From Methylocaldum sp. 14B (GTDB taxonomy: Bacteria; Pseudomonadota; Gammaproteobacteria; Methylococcales; Methylococcaceae), in contig NZ_MSCV01000001.1 in NCBI RefSeq assembly GCF_002005105.1, positions 62,001-126,000 of the forward strand: DNA of 64,000 bases, written 5' to 3'. The notes under the pieces were generated by a model. The model did no database searches. It was not told the DNA's origin and worked only from the letters and a program-made list of their open reading frames with translations. Positions 6,459 to 15,471 of this stretch are shown here, one piece after another; the first letter of the stretch is position 1, and each line of letters starts with the position of its first letter. Position numbers and translations under genes: made by a program.

Positions 6459-9262
6459 CAGCGACCACTTTGCGAGCGATAAGGCTCGGCGGACCCGGCG
6501 AGGAAATCGATCGGAAGAATTTGGCCGCCATCGTTCGGCGCTTCCAAAACCTGCATCGGCTTCAGTTGCAGCGCATTCAGGAATATCAGACGCCGCGTCA
6601 GCGGGATTTTCTCGATTTGTTGCCGCTCTTGTTTCACTGCAATCACCCGATGCTGCCCGGTTACGTCTCGTCCGAGACGCCGGCCGGCATCCAGGACTAT
6701 GTTCCCGCCCGCCGGACGCTGCTCGCCGTCAGGCGGCTAACCAAGAGTTTCGAATACAAGCGGCGCGCGCTGACCGAATATCCGATCCATGGCATATACC
6801 TGATGGGCAGTGTCAGCAGTGTTGCCTATTCCAGGAAAAGCGACCTCGATATCTGGCTGTGTCATTCGCGCTCGTTGGACGAAAGTCAACTGGACGAATT
6901 GCGTCGCAAAGCGGCCGGCGTGGAAAAATGGGCCCAATCCCTTGGATTGGAGGCCCATATCTTCTTCATCGATAGCGAACGGTTCCGTCTCGGCATCGGC
7001 ACCCCGATTTCTTCCGAAAGCTGCGGCAGCGTGCAGCATCATCTGTTGCTCGAAGAGTTCTACCGCACCAGCGTCTGGCTGGCCGGTCGCGCCACCGCCT
7101 GGTGGCTGGTGCCGCCCGACCAGGAGGCGCGGTACGGAGAATATCTGAACCACTTGAGAGAAAAACGCTTCGTCAACGAAAACGATTTCATCGATTTCGG
7201 AGGGCTTGAATATATCCCGCCCGACGAATTTCTCGGCGGCACGCTGTGGCATTTGCACAAGGCGATCGATGCACCGCACAAGTCATTGCTCAAGCTATTT
7301 CTGATGGAGAGTTACGCCAGCCAGTATCCCCACACCCGATGGCTCTGCGCCCGGTTGAAGGCGGCGGTGTACGAGGGGAGTCTGGATGACCGCGAGCTCG
7401 ACTCATATATCCTCATGTATCGGGACGTCGAGCGTTATTTGTTGGCGGGGGGGGAGCGCGAGCGGCTGGAGTTGGCGCGGCAATGCTTTTATCTCAAGCT
7501 CAACGAATTGGTGAGGTTTGGCGGGGGCACGGAAGCGGAGAAACGCCGTCGGCAAGAGATTTTGACCGCCATGGTCCACGCCTGGGGATGGCCGCGTCAA
7601 CGCATCCGGGATCTGGACGAGCGGCGTCACTGGACCGTGGTCAAGGCTTTGCAGGAGCAAAAAGTCATCGGCTACGAATTGACCCGGAGTTATCGAACCG
7701 TGAGGCAGTTCGCGGCGGAGCATTCCGAGATCGGAGGTCCGGCCGGAGAGGAAATCAAGCTTTTGGGGCGCAGACTTTCCGCCGCTTTGGAGCTTAAACC
7801 CGGTAAAGTGGAAAGGCTGAGCCTCGATAGCGGCGACTGCATCGAACCTAAAGATTTCTCAGTGCACGAAGTCCGCCTGGCGGACGGCGAAATGGGATGG
7901 ATCTTATACTCCGGACGGGTGGCATCTGCGGATGCGGGCAAGGCGCCATATCTGAAAAAGGCGCGCAGCCTGGTCGAGCTTTTGGCCTGGCTGTCGTTCA
8001 ACGGACTTTACGATCGGAGCGCCAACCTCTTTCTGGAAACCGTCGAAAGCGCATTGACGCTTTTGGAACTCAAGAACAATTTGCGTGCGTTGAACCGTTT
8101 TCTCGCGTCGCACCAGAGCGAGCCGGAACATCTGGACGACTACGGCCGAGCCCCGCGCGTGATTGCCGCAGCGTTGTTCGTCAACCTGGGGATCGACGTC
8201 GATGCCGAGCGCCGCGACGGAATCAGACTGGCCAGCGATCGTCATGATGCGCTGAGTTATGGCTACGAGCGGACGAACCTGATTCATCAAGTCGATGCCG
8301 TCATTTTGACGTCGTGGCGGGAAACCCTGGTCAAGCGTTACCAGGGTTTGGTCGGATTCCTCGATTGTCTGGCGGATCTCATCAACGAATCGCTTTCCAA
8401 TGAATCGCACGTCGAGTGCTTCTGTTTCGTTGCCGGGCGGGCCCGAACCATCGCCCTGAGAGTTCAGGAGCTTTATCGGGATTTGAGGGCGGCGTTTTCG
8501 AGTCCGGACCGATCGCTACGCTATATCCTGCGGGGCGGTTCGGAATTCTACCTATTCGATAATCAGGGAACGAGCGTCCGTTTTTGGGGTGTACCCGATG
8601 TGGATCGCTTGTATAGCGAGCTGTCCGCTCCCCGATCTATGTTTTCGCCGGTCATTTTCGACCGCGCCGCCCTCGAAAATGACCCTTTGCCTTTGATATA
8701 CGTCCATAATCGGCCGGGAGTTATTCAAATCTTTTGCCAACCGGAATCCGCGCAGGTAAAGGTTTACATTCTGGACGAGCGGGGTTCATTGTTCTACCGT
8801 AGCCACGAGGCGGTCGGACCCCAACTCTTGCTAGGGCCTTATGCCTCGTTTCTCAGCGACATCTTGCAGCGCTATGTACTGGCTGCCGGCGGGATCGAAT
8901 ATTACGTGGTGGAACATCAGGCGTCCGGAGGCTACAGCGTGAAATCCGCCGGTTTCCAGCCCAACCCGGCCAGTCGCATGCTGGAAATTCGAGTATTCGC
9001 TCAAGAGACCGCGCCTGGCCGCGTGGCCTACACCATTTTCTGCAACGACTCGGAATTTTCTTCCATGGATGCGGGACAGGACGTATTTTCCATGGCGGCG
9101 GCCGATATCATGCGGCTTCGCCAGAGCGGGGAACGCTATCCCATCTATATCACCGACATCGACCTGCCGCTTTCCATTCTGGGCGTGGACACACCGGAAG
9201 AGCTGCAAACCGTTCACTTTCTCAAATTCAAAGAGAAGGTCGAGGAACGCTTGAATGCCTGA
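6455..9262 (+). CDS. cyaA: class I adenylate cyclase
   Basis: The GTG at 6455 overlaps the upstream stop (GTGA) and gives 935 residues; an ATG at 6356 would overlap the previous gene by 100 bases and is less likely. The nucleotidyltransferase site is visible near residue 115: YLMGSVSSVAYSRKSDLDIWLCH, with GS and the DxD metal ligands. The next about 350 residues follow the enterobacterial CyaA catalytic domain (HHLLLEEFYRTSVWLAGR, DRELDSYILMYRDVERYLL). The rest is the long regulatory half. It makes cAMP, whose usual target is a CRP-type regulator; the Crp/Fnr protein at 56.2 kb is a different branch. Confidence 0.92.
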   Translation: MTATTLRAIRLGGPGEEIDRKNLAAIVRRFQNLHRLQLQRIQEYQTPRQRDFLDLLPLLFHCNHPMLPGYVSSETPAGIQDYVPARRTLLAVRRLTKSFEYKRRALTEYPIHGIYLMGSVSSVAYSRKSDLDIWLCHSRSLDESQLDELRRKAAGVEKWAQSLGLEAHIFFIDSERFRLGIGTPISSESCGSVQHHLLLEEFYRTSVWLAGRATAWWLVPPDQEARYGEYLNHLREKRFVNENDFIDFGGLEYIPPDEFLGGTLWHLHKAIDAPHKSLLKLFLMESYASQYPHTRWLCARLKAAVYEGSLDDRELDSYILMYRDVERYLLAGGERERLELARQCFYLKLNELVRFGGGTEAEKRRRQEILTAMVHAWGWPRQRIRDLDERRHWTVVKALQEQKVIGYELTRSYRTVRQFAAEHSEIGGPAGEEIKLLGRRLSAALELKPGKVERLSLDSGDCIEPKDFSVHEVRLADGEMGWILYSGRVASADAGKAPYLKKARSLVELLAWLSFNGLYDRSANLFLETVESALTLLELKNNLRALNRFLASHQSEPEHLDDYGRAPRVIAAALFVNLGIDVDAERRDGIRLASDRHDALSYGYERTNLIHQVDAVILTSWRETLVKRYQGLVGFLDCLADLINESLSNESHVECFCFVAGRARTIALRVQELYRDLRAAFSSPDRSLRYILRGGSEFYLFDNQGTSVRFWGVPDVDRLYSELSAPRSMFSPVIFDRAALENDPLPLIYVHNRPGVIQIFCQPESAQVKVYILDERGSLFYRSHEAVGPQLLLGPYASFLSDILQRYVLAAGGIEYYVVEHQASGGYSVKSAGFQPNPASRMLEIRVFAQETAPGRVAYTIFCNDSEFSSMDAGQDVFSMAAADIMRLRQSGERYPIYITDIDLPLSILGVDTPEELQTVHFLKFKEKVEERLNA

Positions 9263-9370
9263 TTATCTGTTATAAAAAAAAGTGTTTCTATTCTTTTTTG
9301 TAATTTGAATCCCGTCTAAAATGGGCCGTTTTTCAACGGCAACGATCTTTCCCGAGGCAAAAAAACGGTT

Positions 9371-11146
9371 ATGGGTGGACAAGCTTGGCTCGCGGTCGGC
9401 GTGGTTTTGGGGTGCTTAAGCTTGATGCTTTTCACGTCCGCCGCGCCTGAGCTGATACTGCTGGGCGGAGTCGTGATGCTACTCGTATCCGGTGTACTGA
9501 CGCCGGATCAAGCCTTGAGCGGTTTTTCCAACGAAGGCATGATTACCGTCGCGCTGATGTACGTGGTGGTGGCCGGTATCCGGGAGACCGGTGGCGTCGA
9601 TATGCTGGTCCAGCATGTGCTCGGGCGTCCGAAGTCCCTGCGGGGGGCGTTGCTGAGGCTGATCGTGCCGGTCACGTCGGTTAGCGCCTTCATGAACAAT
9701 ACGCCCTTGGTGGCTGTTTTTCTGCCTGCCGTTCTCACCTGGGCCAAGCGCCTGCAAATTTCGCCTTCGAAACTGCTGATTCCGCTGAGTTACGCGGCGG
9801 TCGTCGGCGGAACGATCACTTTGATCGGCACCAGCACCAACCTGATCGTCAACGGGCTTCTACTGCACAGCAATAGGCCGGGGCTAGGATTGTTCGACAT
9901 CGCCTGGGTTGGTATTCCGTGTTCGATTCTCACGATGATCTACATTTTGTTGTTGGCGCCCAAGCAGTTGCCCGAGCGCAAACCCGCCAGCGCCGTGTTC
10001 GAAAATCCCAAGGAATATACGGTCGAAATGTCGGTCGAGGACAATGGAGCCTTGGTGGGTAAAACCATCGAAGAGGCCGGTCTTCGCCATTTACAAGGGC
10101 TCTATCTGGTCGAAATCGAACGTGGCGATGAAGTGTTGGCGGCGGTCGGACCTTACGAGCGCCTCCAGCCCGGCGATCAACTGGTTTTCGCGGGCGTGAG
10201 CGATTCGGTGGTGGAATTGCAGCGGATCAAGGGTCTGCTCCCGTCGGCCGATAAGTCGTTTACCCTGGAGGACAGAAAGCACCGCGAGCGCGTATTGGTG
10301 GAGGTAGTCGTTTCGCCGCAATGCGCGCTGGTAGGCAAAACCATCAAGGAAGGCCGTTTCCGCATGGTCTACGGCGGCTCGGTGATCGCCGTGGCGCGCA
10401 ACGGTCAGCGTATCTCCGGTAAAATCGGCGAAATTCGCTTGGAGCCGGCGGACACGCTGTTGCTCGATGTCCGCCCGCCTTTCCTGGAGCGGCATCGGAA
10501 TTCCAACGATTTTCTTCTGATAAGTCAGGTATCCGAGTATTTGCCGGTTCGTCACGAGCGTGCAGGCATGGCCTGGTTGATTTTGGCCGCCGTGGTGCTG
10601 AGCGCTTCTTTCGAATGGTTGAGCATGCTGAAAGCGGCCCTGCTCGGTGCGGCCGCCATGCTGCTGACGGGGTGCTGCTCCGTGCCGACCGCCAGGAAAA
10701 GCCTGGACGGTCAGGTGTTGCTTGCCATAGCGGCTTCGTTCGGTCTCGGCAAAGCCCTGGAGGTATCCGGTGCGGCATCGGGAATCGCGCAGGGTTTTCT
10801 GAATCTCGCCGGAGACAATCCGCTTTTGGTGCTGGTGCTGTTTTATTTCTTGACCGTCGTGCTGACCGAACTGCTCAGCAATAATTCGGTAGCGGTATTG
10901 ATGTTTCCCCTGGCTTTGGCCATTGCCGACAAACTGGATGTCAGTTTTTGGCCGTTCATCGTTGCCGTAATGGTCGCGGCGTCCATGGGCTTTTCTACCC
11001 CGATCGGCTATCAGACCAACTTAATGGTTTACGGTCCCGGCGGTTATCATTTCAGCGATTTCGTTCGCTTCGGCGTTCCTTTGAACATTCTGATGGGGAT
11101 CGTGGCGCTGAGTATCATTCCCTGGGTGTGGCCGTTTCATCCATAG
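9371..11146 (+). CDS. SLC13-family permease with two RCK_C domains
   Basis: A 591-residue inner-membrane transporter. The N-terminal half has helices up to about residue 200 with the family loop MNNTPLVAVFLPAVL and the TSTNLIVNGLL motif. Two TrkA-C/RCK_C domains follow (about 215-290 and 300-375, each with a VGKTIxE motif). The second membrane half contains LLSNNSVAVLMFPLA and STPIGYQTNLMVYGPGGY. This is the divalent anion:Na+ symporter architecture; sulfate or a dicarboxylate is a likely substrate but the sequence does not decide. The 108 bases upstream are AT-rich and probably hold its promoter. Confidence 0.9.
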   Translation: MGGQAWLAVGVVLGCLSLMLFTSAAPELILLGGVVMLLVSGVLTPDQALSGFSNEGMITVALMYVVVAGIRETGGVDMLVQHVLGRPKSLRGALLRLIVPVTSVSAFMNNTPLVAVFLPAVLTWAKRLQISPSKLLIPLSYAAVVGGTITLIGTSTNLIVNGLLLHSNRPGLGLFDIAWVGIPCSILTMIYILLLAPKQLPERKPASAVFENPKEYTVEMSVEDNGALVGKTIEEAGLRHLQGLYLVEIERGDEVLAAVGPYERLQPGDQLVFAGVSDSVVELQRIKGLLPSADKSFTLEDRKHRERVLVEVVVSPQCALVGKTIKEGRFRMVYGGSVIAVARNGQRISGKIGEIRLEPADTLLLDVRPPFLERHRNSNDFLLISQVSEYLPVRHERAGMAWLILAAVVLSASFEWLSMLKAALLGAAAMLLTGCCSVPTARKSLDGQVLLAIAASFGLGKALEVSGAASGIAQGFLNLAGDNPLLVLVLFYFLTVVLTELLSNNSVAVLMFPLALAIADKLDVSFWPFIVAVMVAASMGFSTPIGYQTNLMVYGPGGYHFSDFVRFGVPLNILMGIVALSIIPWVWPFHP

Positions 11147-11178
11147 CACCGGCCGCACGTTTCATTCGGTTTTTTCTC

Positions 11179-12192
11179 ATGACGTTTCGATACATCTCTT
11201 GTCTGCTGATCATCTTAAGCTTTACCGGCTGCGAACGAGCGGCCGAAACCGAGCTTTCCGGGGCGATTCAGGGTACGACCTACCACATCAAGATGGTGAT
11301 GGATAAGGTCGAGGCGGCGCCGGAACAGGTCAAGACCGACGTCGAAGCCGTGTTCAAGCTGGTCGACGAAAAACTGTCGAATTGGCGCGAGGACTCGGAA
11401 ATTTCCCGAGTGAACCAGCAGAAAACGACCGACTGGATTTCGGTCTCTCCGGAAATCATCCGGCTGGCGGCGATCGCGAAGGAGATCAACCAGCGCTCGG
11501 CAGGCTGCTACGATCTTACGGTAAAGCCCTTATTCGATCTGTGGGGTTTTTCCAAGCACGAAAACCGGGTGCCGGAACAGGGCGAAATCGACCGGACCTT
11601 GGCTCATGTGGGCATGAGCAAATTGGAAATCGATGCGGAAAACGGGCGTATCCGCAAATCGGATCCCGAACTCACCATCGATTTGTCGTCCATCGCGCAG
11701 GGCTATACCGTGGCCGCCGTGGCCGATCAGCTCGAAAGCCGGGGGATTCACAATTATCTCGCGGAAATCGGCGGCGAGATGAAGGTCAAGGGGCGCAAAG
11801 CCAACGGGGCGGCTTGGCGGGTGGCTATCGAAAAGCCCACGCCGCTGGTGCGGGAGGTCCAGCGCATTCTGGACATCCATCAGGAAAACGGCGCGGCCGT
11901 GATGACGTCCGGTACGTACCGAAACTTTTTCGAGTCGGGCGGGCAAGCTTACTCCCATATCATCGATCCGAAGACCGGTCGTCCCGTGACCCACAATCTG
12001 CTGTCCGTCACCGTTCTGCATGACGATCCGACTTTGGCGGATGCCTGGTCGACGGCTCTGTTATGCGTGGGTGAAATCGAGGGAGCCCGGATTGCCGAAA
12101 CGGAGGGACTTAAAGCCCTGTTCATTTACCGGGACGGTCAGGAACTCAAGGAGCATATGAGCAGCCAATTCATGAGTGCTCCCGCGCCTTAG
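11179..12192 (+). CDS. apbE: FAD:protein FMN transferase, lipoprotein
   Basis: The ATG at 11179 starts a lipoprotein signal (MTFRYISCLLIILSFTGC, lipobox FTGC); the frame is open further upstream only inside the SLC13 gene. The 337-residue protein shows ApbE features: GTTYHIKMV, the VDEKLSNWREDSEISRVN segment, DLTVKPLFDLWGF, DLSSIAQGYTVAAVADQLE, and the late YSHIIDPKTGRPV with TVLHDDPTLADAWSTALL. ApbE attaches FMN to Thr of periplasmic or membrane proteins such as NqrB/C. No Nqr or Rnf gene is in the window. Confidence 0.93.
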   Translation: MTFRYISCLLIILSFTGCERAAETELSGAIQGTTYHIKMVMDKVEAAPEQVKTDVEAVFKLVDEKLSNWREDSEISRVNQQKTTDWISVSPEIIRLAAIAKEINQRSAGCYDLTVKPLFDLWGFSKHENRVPEQGEIDRTLAHVGMSKLEIDAENGRIRKSDPELTIDLSSIAQGYTVAAVADQLESRGIHNYLAEIGGEMKVKGRKANGAAWRVAIEKPTPLVREVQRILDIHQENGAAVMTSGTYRNFFESGGQAYSHIIDPKTGRPVTHNLLSVTVLHDDPTLADAWSTALLCVGEIEGARIAETEGLKALFIYRDGQELKEHMSSQFMSAPAP

Positions 12193-12197
12193 TTTTT

Positions 12198-12620
12198 TTA
12201 GATCCCTGAGCCCCGCCGCTTCGGTTCGGAAGTACGTTCCGTGCGCGGTTCGGCCATCATGTGCTCGCCGAAATAATACAGGATGTGCGAGGCGCCCAGG
12301 TAAACCAAGGCGAAGACGAAAATCTGGCTGATGGGCAGGTCGTTGAGCATGGCGTACAGCTCGACGCCGCCTGCGGTCAGAAGAAAGATGAGTCCCATGA
12401 GCAGCGCTTCGATGCGGCTCCCCCGGCGATAACGGAAGTACCACAGCACTATCTGGCTGATCAATAGATAGCCGACGACGATGAATAGGTTGTTCCGCAT
12501 AGGGCCGTAGAATCCCTCCGCTTCCGGAATGACGAGGTTGAGATTGCCGAGGACAGCGATACCGCCCAGGATCGACAACCAGACGGCAAAATGGAAATTG
12601 AGGGTGATCGCGCGGTTCAT
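12198..12620 (-). CDS. four-helix membrane protein of unknown function
   Basis: A 140-residue protein with about four hydrophobic segments (residues 9-28, 42-62, 72-92, 96-116) and a charged C-terminal tail rich in Arg, Glu and Pro. I do not recognise the family. It converges on apbE with five bases between the stop codons. Confidence 0.7.
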   Translation of the reverse strand: MNRAITLNFHFAVWLSILGGIAVLGNLNLVIPEAEGFYGPMRNNLFIVVGYLLISQIVLWYFRYRRGSRIEALLMGLIFLLTAGGVELYAMLNDLPISQIFVFALVYLGASHILYYFGEHMMAEPRTERTSEPKRRGSGI

Positions 12621-12738
12621 GGATTTTTCCGATCGCTTGTTGAATGGCTCGTTCCTTCGAGAGAGCGGGAAGGCGATGAGTTCCCGACCCTGTCAAGACG
12701 GTGGAACCACGTTTGCTGTATCGTTGCGGCCGCGTCGT

Positions 12739-13440
12739 TTACTCGGGTTCAGTGTGGTTTTTTCGTAATAGAGCGGGAAGCACGATCAGGAGGCCGAGGA
12801 GCGTAAAGCTGAGAATCACTTCCGGCGACCAGATATCTTTGATGTCGCTGATTTCGCCCAAAGCCTGTCCCAAGTTGACGTAAACGAAACTGCCGGGAAT
12901 GACGCCGATCAGCGTGGCGAGGAAATAGGTGCGGGCAGTAATGTTGGTTACGGCCGGCGCCAGATTGACCAGCCAGAACGGAAAAAGCGGAACCAGTCTC
13001 AGGAAAAGCAGATAGCGGAAAGCGTCGCCCTCGAATCCTTTCACGATTTTCGTAGCCATCGGAGACTTCGACAATTTGGCGCGGGCAAGGTCGGCAAAAA
13101 CGAAGCGTGCCGCCAAAAACACCAGCAAAGCGCCCAGGGTCGACGCGATCACCGTCACCAAGGTGCCCAGCCAACGTCCGAACAGCAAACCCATCGTCAG
13201 CGACAGTATCGCTCCAACCGGAATGCTGAATGCCGTCGAAGCGACGTAGAGGGATGCCGAGGCGAGCAGCATGAGTAGGTAATGCCGCTCGGTAAATTCT
13301 ATGAGCCGATCACGATTTTCCTTGATGAATTCGAGGCTAAACCATTGATTTCCTCCGAGAGCGAAGAAGGCGGACAGCACGGCGACGAACAGCAGGACCA
13401 GTCCGATTCTGCCGTAGAAGCGCTTTAGTTGGTCGGGCAT
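12739..13440 (-). CDS. TVP38/TMEM64 family membrane protein
   Basis: The 233 residues include an N-terminal membrane helix and the VTT/SNARE-associated core: FSIPVGAILSLTMGLLFGRWLG around residue 75 and FRYLLFLRLVPLFPFWLVN around 145, then TFLATLIGVIPGSFVYVNLG-type helices. DedA/TVP38 proteins are membrane proteins linked to lipid translocation and envelope homeostasis; the substrate here is unknown. It lies about 120 bases upstream of the four-helix protein on the same strand. Confidence 0.88.
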   Translation of the reverse strand: MPDQLKRFYGRIGLVLLFVAVLSAFFALGGNQWFSLEFIKENRDRLIEFTERHYLLMLLASASLYVASTAFSIPVGAILSLTMGLLFGRWLGTLVTVIASTLGALLVFLAARFVFADLARAKLSKSPMATKIVKGFEGDAFRYLLFLRLVPLFPFWLVNLAPAVTNITARTYFLATLIGVIPGSFVYVNLGQALGEISDIKDIWSPEVILSFTLLGLLIVLPALLRKNHTEPE

Positions 13441-13655
13441 GACGCGTTCTCCGGGGGAAGCCGAGGTCAGTATACAGGCGGTCGGAGTAACGCGAAAATT
13501 GGGCGACAGACTGCTTCGCCGAGTCCGTTTTCAAGGAAGCGCTACTGAACTCGACGGGCATTCGCGAACCATTTTTTTCAGGCGCGATGGCCGAAAAGAA
13601 TGGTATCCGTGTTTCCGCCGGCCCGCCCGGCGGTCGGGCAGGCCGGCAAGTGAAA

Positions 13656-14003
13656 TTACCGCTTCATTCCGTTTTTCAGCGCGTTGAACAGGGCATTGCC
13701 TGCAACCGTGTTATCGCTGCCTACCAAAACCATGATCATCAAACCGCCGTCCGTCTTCAAACATTCAACCACTCCGGTGATATGTTCGCTCCATGAGCGG
13801 ACCGAGTCCTCGTCCTTGCTGATTCTGCCTGCTTTCTCGGCGTTTAATATCGATTCGCCCTTGTTGACGCAATCGGCTTGACTCATGGTTCCTCCGTCCA
13901 GGTGATCCCACCACATGCTGGGTGCTGCTGCGGAGGCGTTGAAGGGCAGGCTGCTCATCAACAAGCAGGCGAAGAAGGGAATAACGAAGTTTCTTGTGGA
14001 CAT
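13656..14003 (-). CDS. small exported hypothetical protein
   Basis: A 115-residue product with a clear signal peptide (MSTRNFVIPFFACLLMSSLP, cleavage near ASAAAP) and an AGGAGG about seven bases before the ATG. The mature part has two cysteines (about 45 and 81), which could form a disulphide, a predicted helix ESILNAEKAGRI and a beta strand LMIMVLVGSD. I do not recognise the family. Confidence 0.7.
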   Translation of the reverse strand: MSTRNFVIPFFACLLMSSLPFNASAAAPSMWWDHLDGGTMSQADCVNKGESILNAEKAGRISKDEDSVRSWSEHITGVVECLKTDGGLMIMVLVGSDNTVAGNALFNALKNGMKR

Positions 14004-14071
14004 GGGAAAATCCTCCTTGGTTCTGTCCGGTGAGGGCCGAATCGGTCGGTGACCCTCATTCCTAGAGACTT

Positions 14072-14219
14072 ATTAACCCGGCCTATAAATATAGGCCGGG
14101 TTAATCCGGGGCAGGGATGCCCCGGCGCGGCGACAAGCCGCGTGAGCCCAGGCCGGGCGTGTACCGGCCTGGGCGGCGGCCCGAAATACCAGGAGGGTAT
14201 TTACGGGCCTGATTAATAA
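14072..14219 (+). repeat. five-hairpin interspersed repeat, copy A2
   Basis: 148 bases on the plus strand with the same five hairpins as A1 and A3. Stem positions: 14072-14086 with 14091-14105; 14106-14112 with 14119-14125; 14126-14131 with 14137-14142; 14146-14154 with 14166-14174; 14178-14190 with 14196-14209 (one bulged A). It differs from the other copies by one missing G in the loop of hairpin 4, outside the stem. Loops 2 and 5 carry GGA. It lies between the exported-protein gene and rtcA, in the sense direction for rtcA, 157 bases before its start. Confidence 0.93.
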
Positions 14220-14376
14220 ACCACCACCGCCCCGGCGGTTTCTATCCTGGGCAGCATTCGCTCGGCAGTCTCGGGAAGTATGCGGCGCCTTGCCTAGCAT
14301 CTTAATTAAGCCACCGAGGAGTATTTCATTGCAATGATGAACGCTCGTTCTATTGATCAAAATTCTTGAGGAATAG

Positions 14377-15462
14377 ATGACTGAGACCATGGATCGCATC
14401 GTTATTGACGGTTCCTACGGCGAAGGCGGCGGGCAAATTCTTAGGACCACGCTCTGCCTGTCCACCATTACCGGCCGTCCGGTACGTATCGAAAACATCC
14501 GTGCGAGGCGGAAAAAGCCGGGATTGGCTGCCCAGCATCTGACGGCGGTGTTTGCGGCGGCTAAGCTTTGCGATGCCGAGCTGAGCGGGACCGAATTGGG
14601 TTCCAGGACTCTGACGTTCACGCCGCGGACAAAGCCAAAGGCCGGCGACTATCTCTTCGATGTCGCGAAAGCGAGGCAAGGCGGCAGCGCGGGAGCAGTG
14701 TCGCTGGTACTACAAACGGTGCTGCTGCCTTTGGCGTTGACCGAAGGCGGCTCACGGGTCGAGTTGCGGGGCGGAACGCACGTGCCCCTGAGCCCGCCGT
14801 TCGATTATCTTCATGACGTGTGGCTCCCTTATTTGAAGCTCATGGGCGTACGCGCCGAACTCAGTCTGGAACGATCCGGCTGGTACCCGGTCGGAAAGGG
14901 TGAAGTGCTGCTGGAGACGAGAGGAACCGGAGTAGGAACGAGAAAGAGGCTGCACTCTCTTAATGTGCCGGATCGAGGCGAACTCGTCGAGATTTCCGGC
15001 CGGGCGCTTGCCGCCAATCTTCCCGAGCATGTGGTCAAACGCATGGCGGACCGAGCAGAGACCATACTGCGACGAAAAAACATGTCTTGCGAGATCGACG
15101 CAGTTTCCGTTCAGGCGGCCTGTCCGGGGGCGGGGATTTTCCTCGTCGCGCGCTACGAGCGTTCTCTGGCCGGTTTCAGCGCCTTGGGCGAGCGGGGGAA
15201 GCCGGCGGAGCAAGTCGCCGAAGATGCCTGCGCAAAACTGTTGGAGCACCATCATACGAATGCCTCGGTGGACGAGCATCTGGCGGATCAATTGGTGTTG
15301 CCTTGCGCTCTGGCCGACGGCGAGTCCGTTTTTTCGGTAGATCCGATGACCCGGCATCTTTCGACCAATGCGTGGGTGGTGGAGCGTTTCGGTATCGCCG
15401 AAGTCGAATTGATATCGACCTCGGCCACCGCCGGTTTGGTGCGCGTCTTTCCGAATCCGTGA
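14377..15462 (+). CDS. rtcA: RNA 3'-terminal phosphate cyclase
   Basis: A 361-residue RtcA. The N-terminal signature is IDGSYGEGGGQILRTTL, followed by the family segment RRKKPGLAAQHL and the late THALVE-equivalent region (STNAWVVERF). The histidine near 310-330 that takes AMP is within an H-containing segment (MTRHLSTNA). RtcA converts RNA 3' phosphate to 2',3'-cyclic phosphate with ATP. A GAGG lies five bases before the start. No RtcB ligase or RtcR regulator is nearby; polX follows after nine bases. Confidence 0.93.
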   Translation: MTETMDRIVIDGSYGEGGGQILRTTLCLSTITGRPVRIENIRARRKKPGLAAQHLTAVFAAAKLCDAELSGTELGSRTLTFTPRTKPKAGDYLFDVAKARQGGSAGAVSLVLQTVLLPLALTEGGSRVELRGGTHVPLSPPFDYLHDVWLPYLKLMGVRAELSLERSGWYPVGKGEVLLETRGTGVGTRKRLHSLNVPDRGELVEISGRALAANLPEHVVKRMADRAETILRRKNMSCEIDAVSVQAACPGAGIFLVARYERSLAGFSALGERGKPAEQVAEDACAKLLEHHHTNASVDEHLADQLVLPCALADGESVFSVDPMTRHLSTNAWVVERFGIAEVELISTSATAGLVRVFPNP

Positions 15463-15471
15463 GTACCCGCT

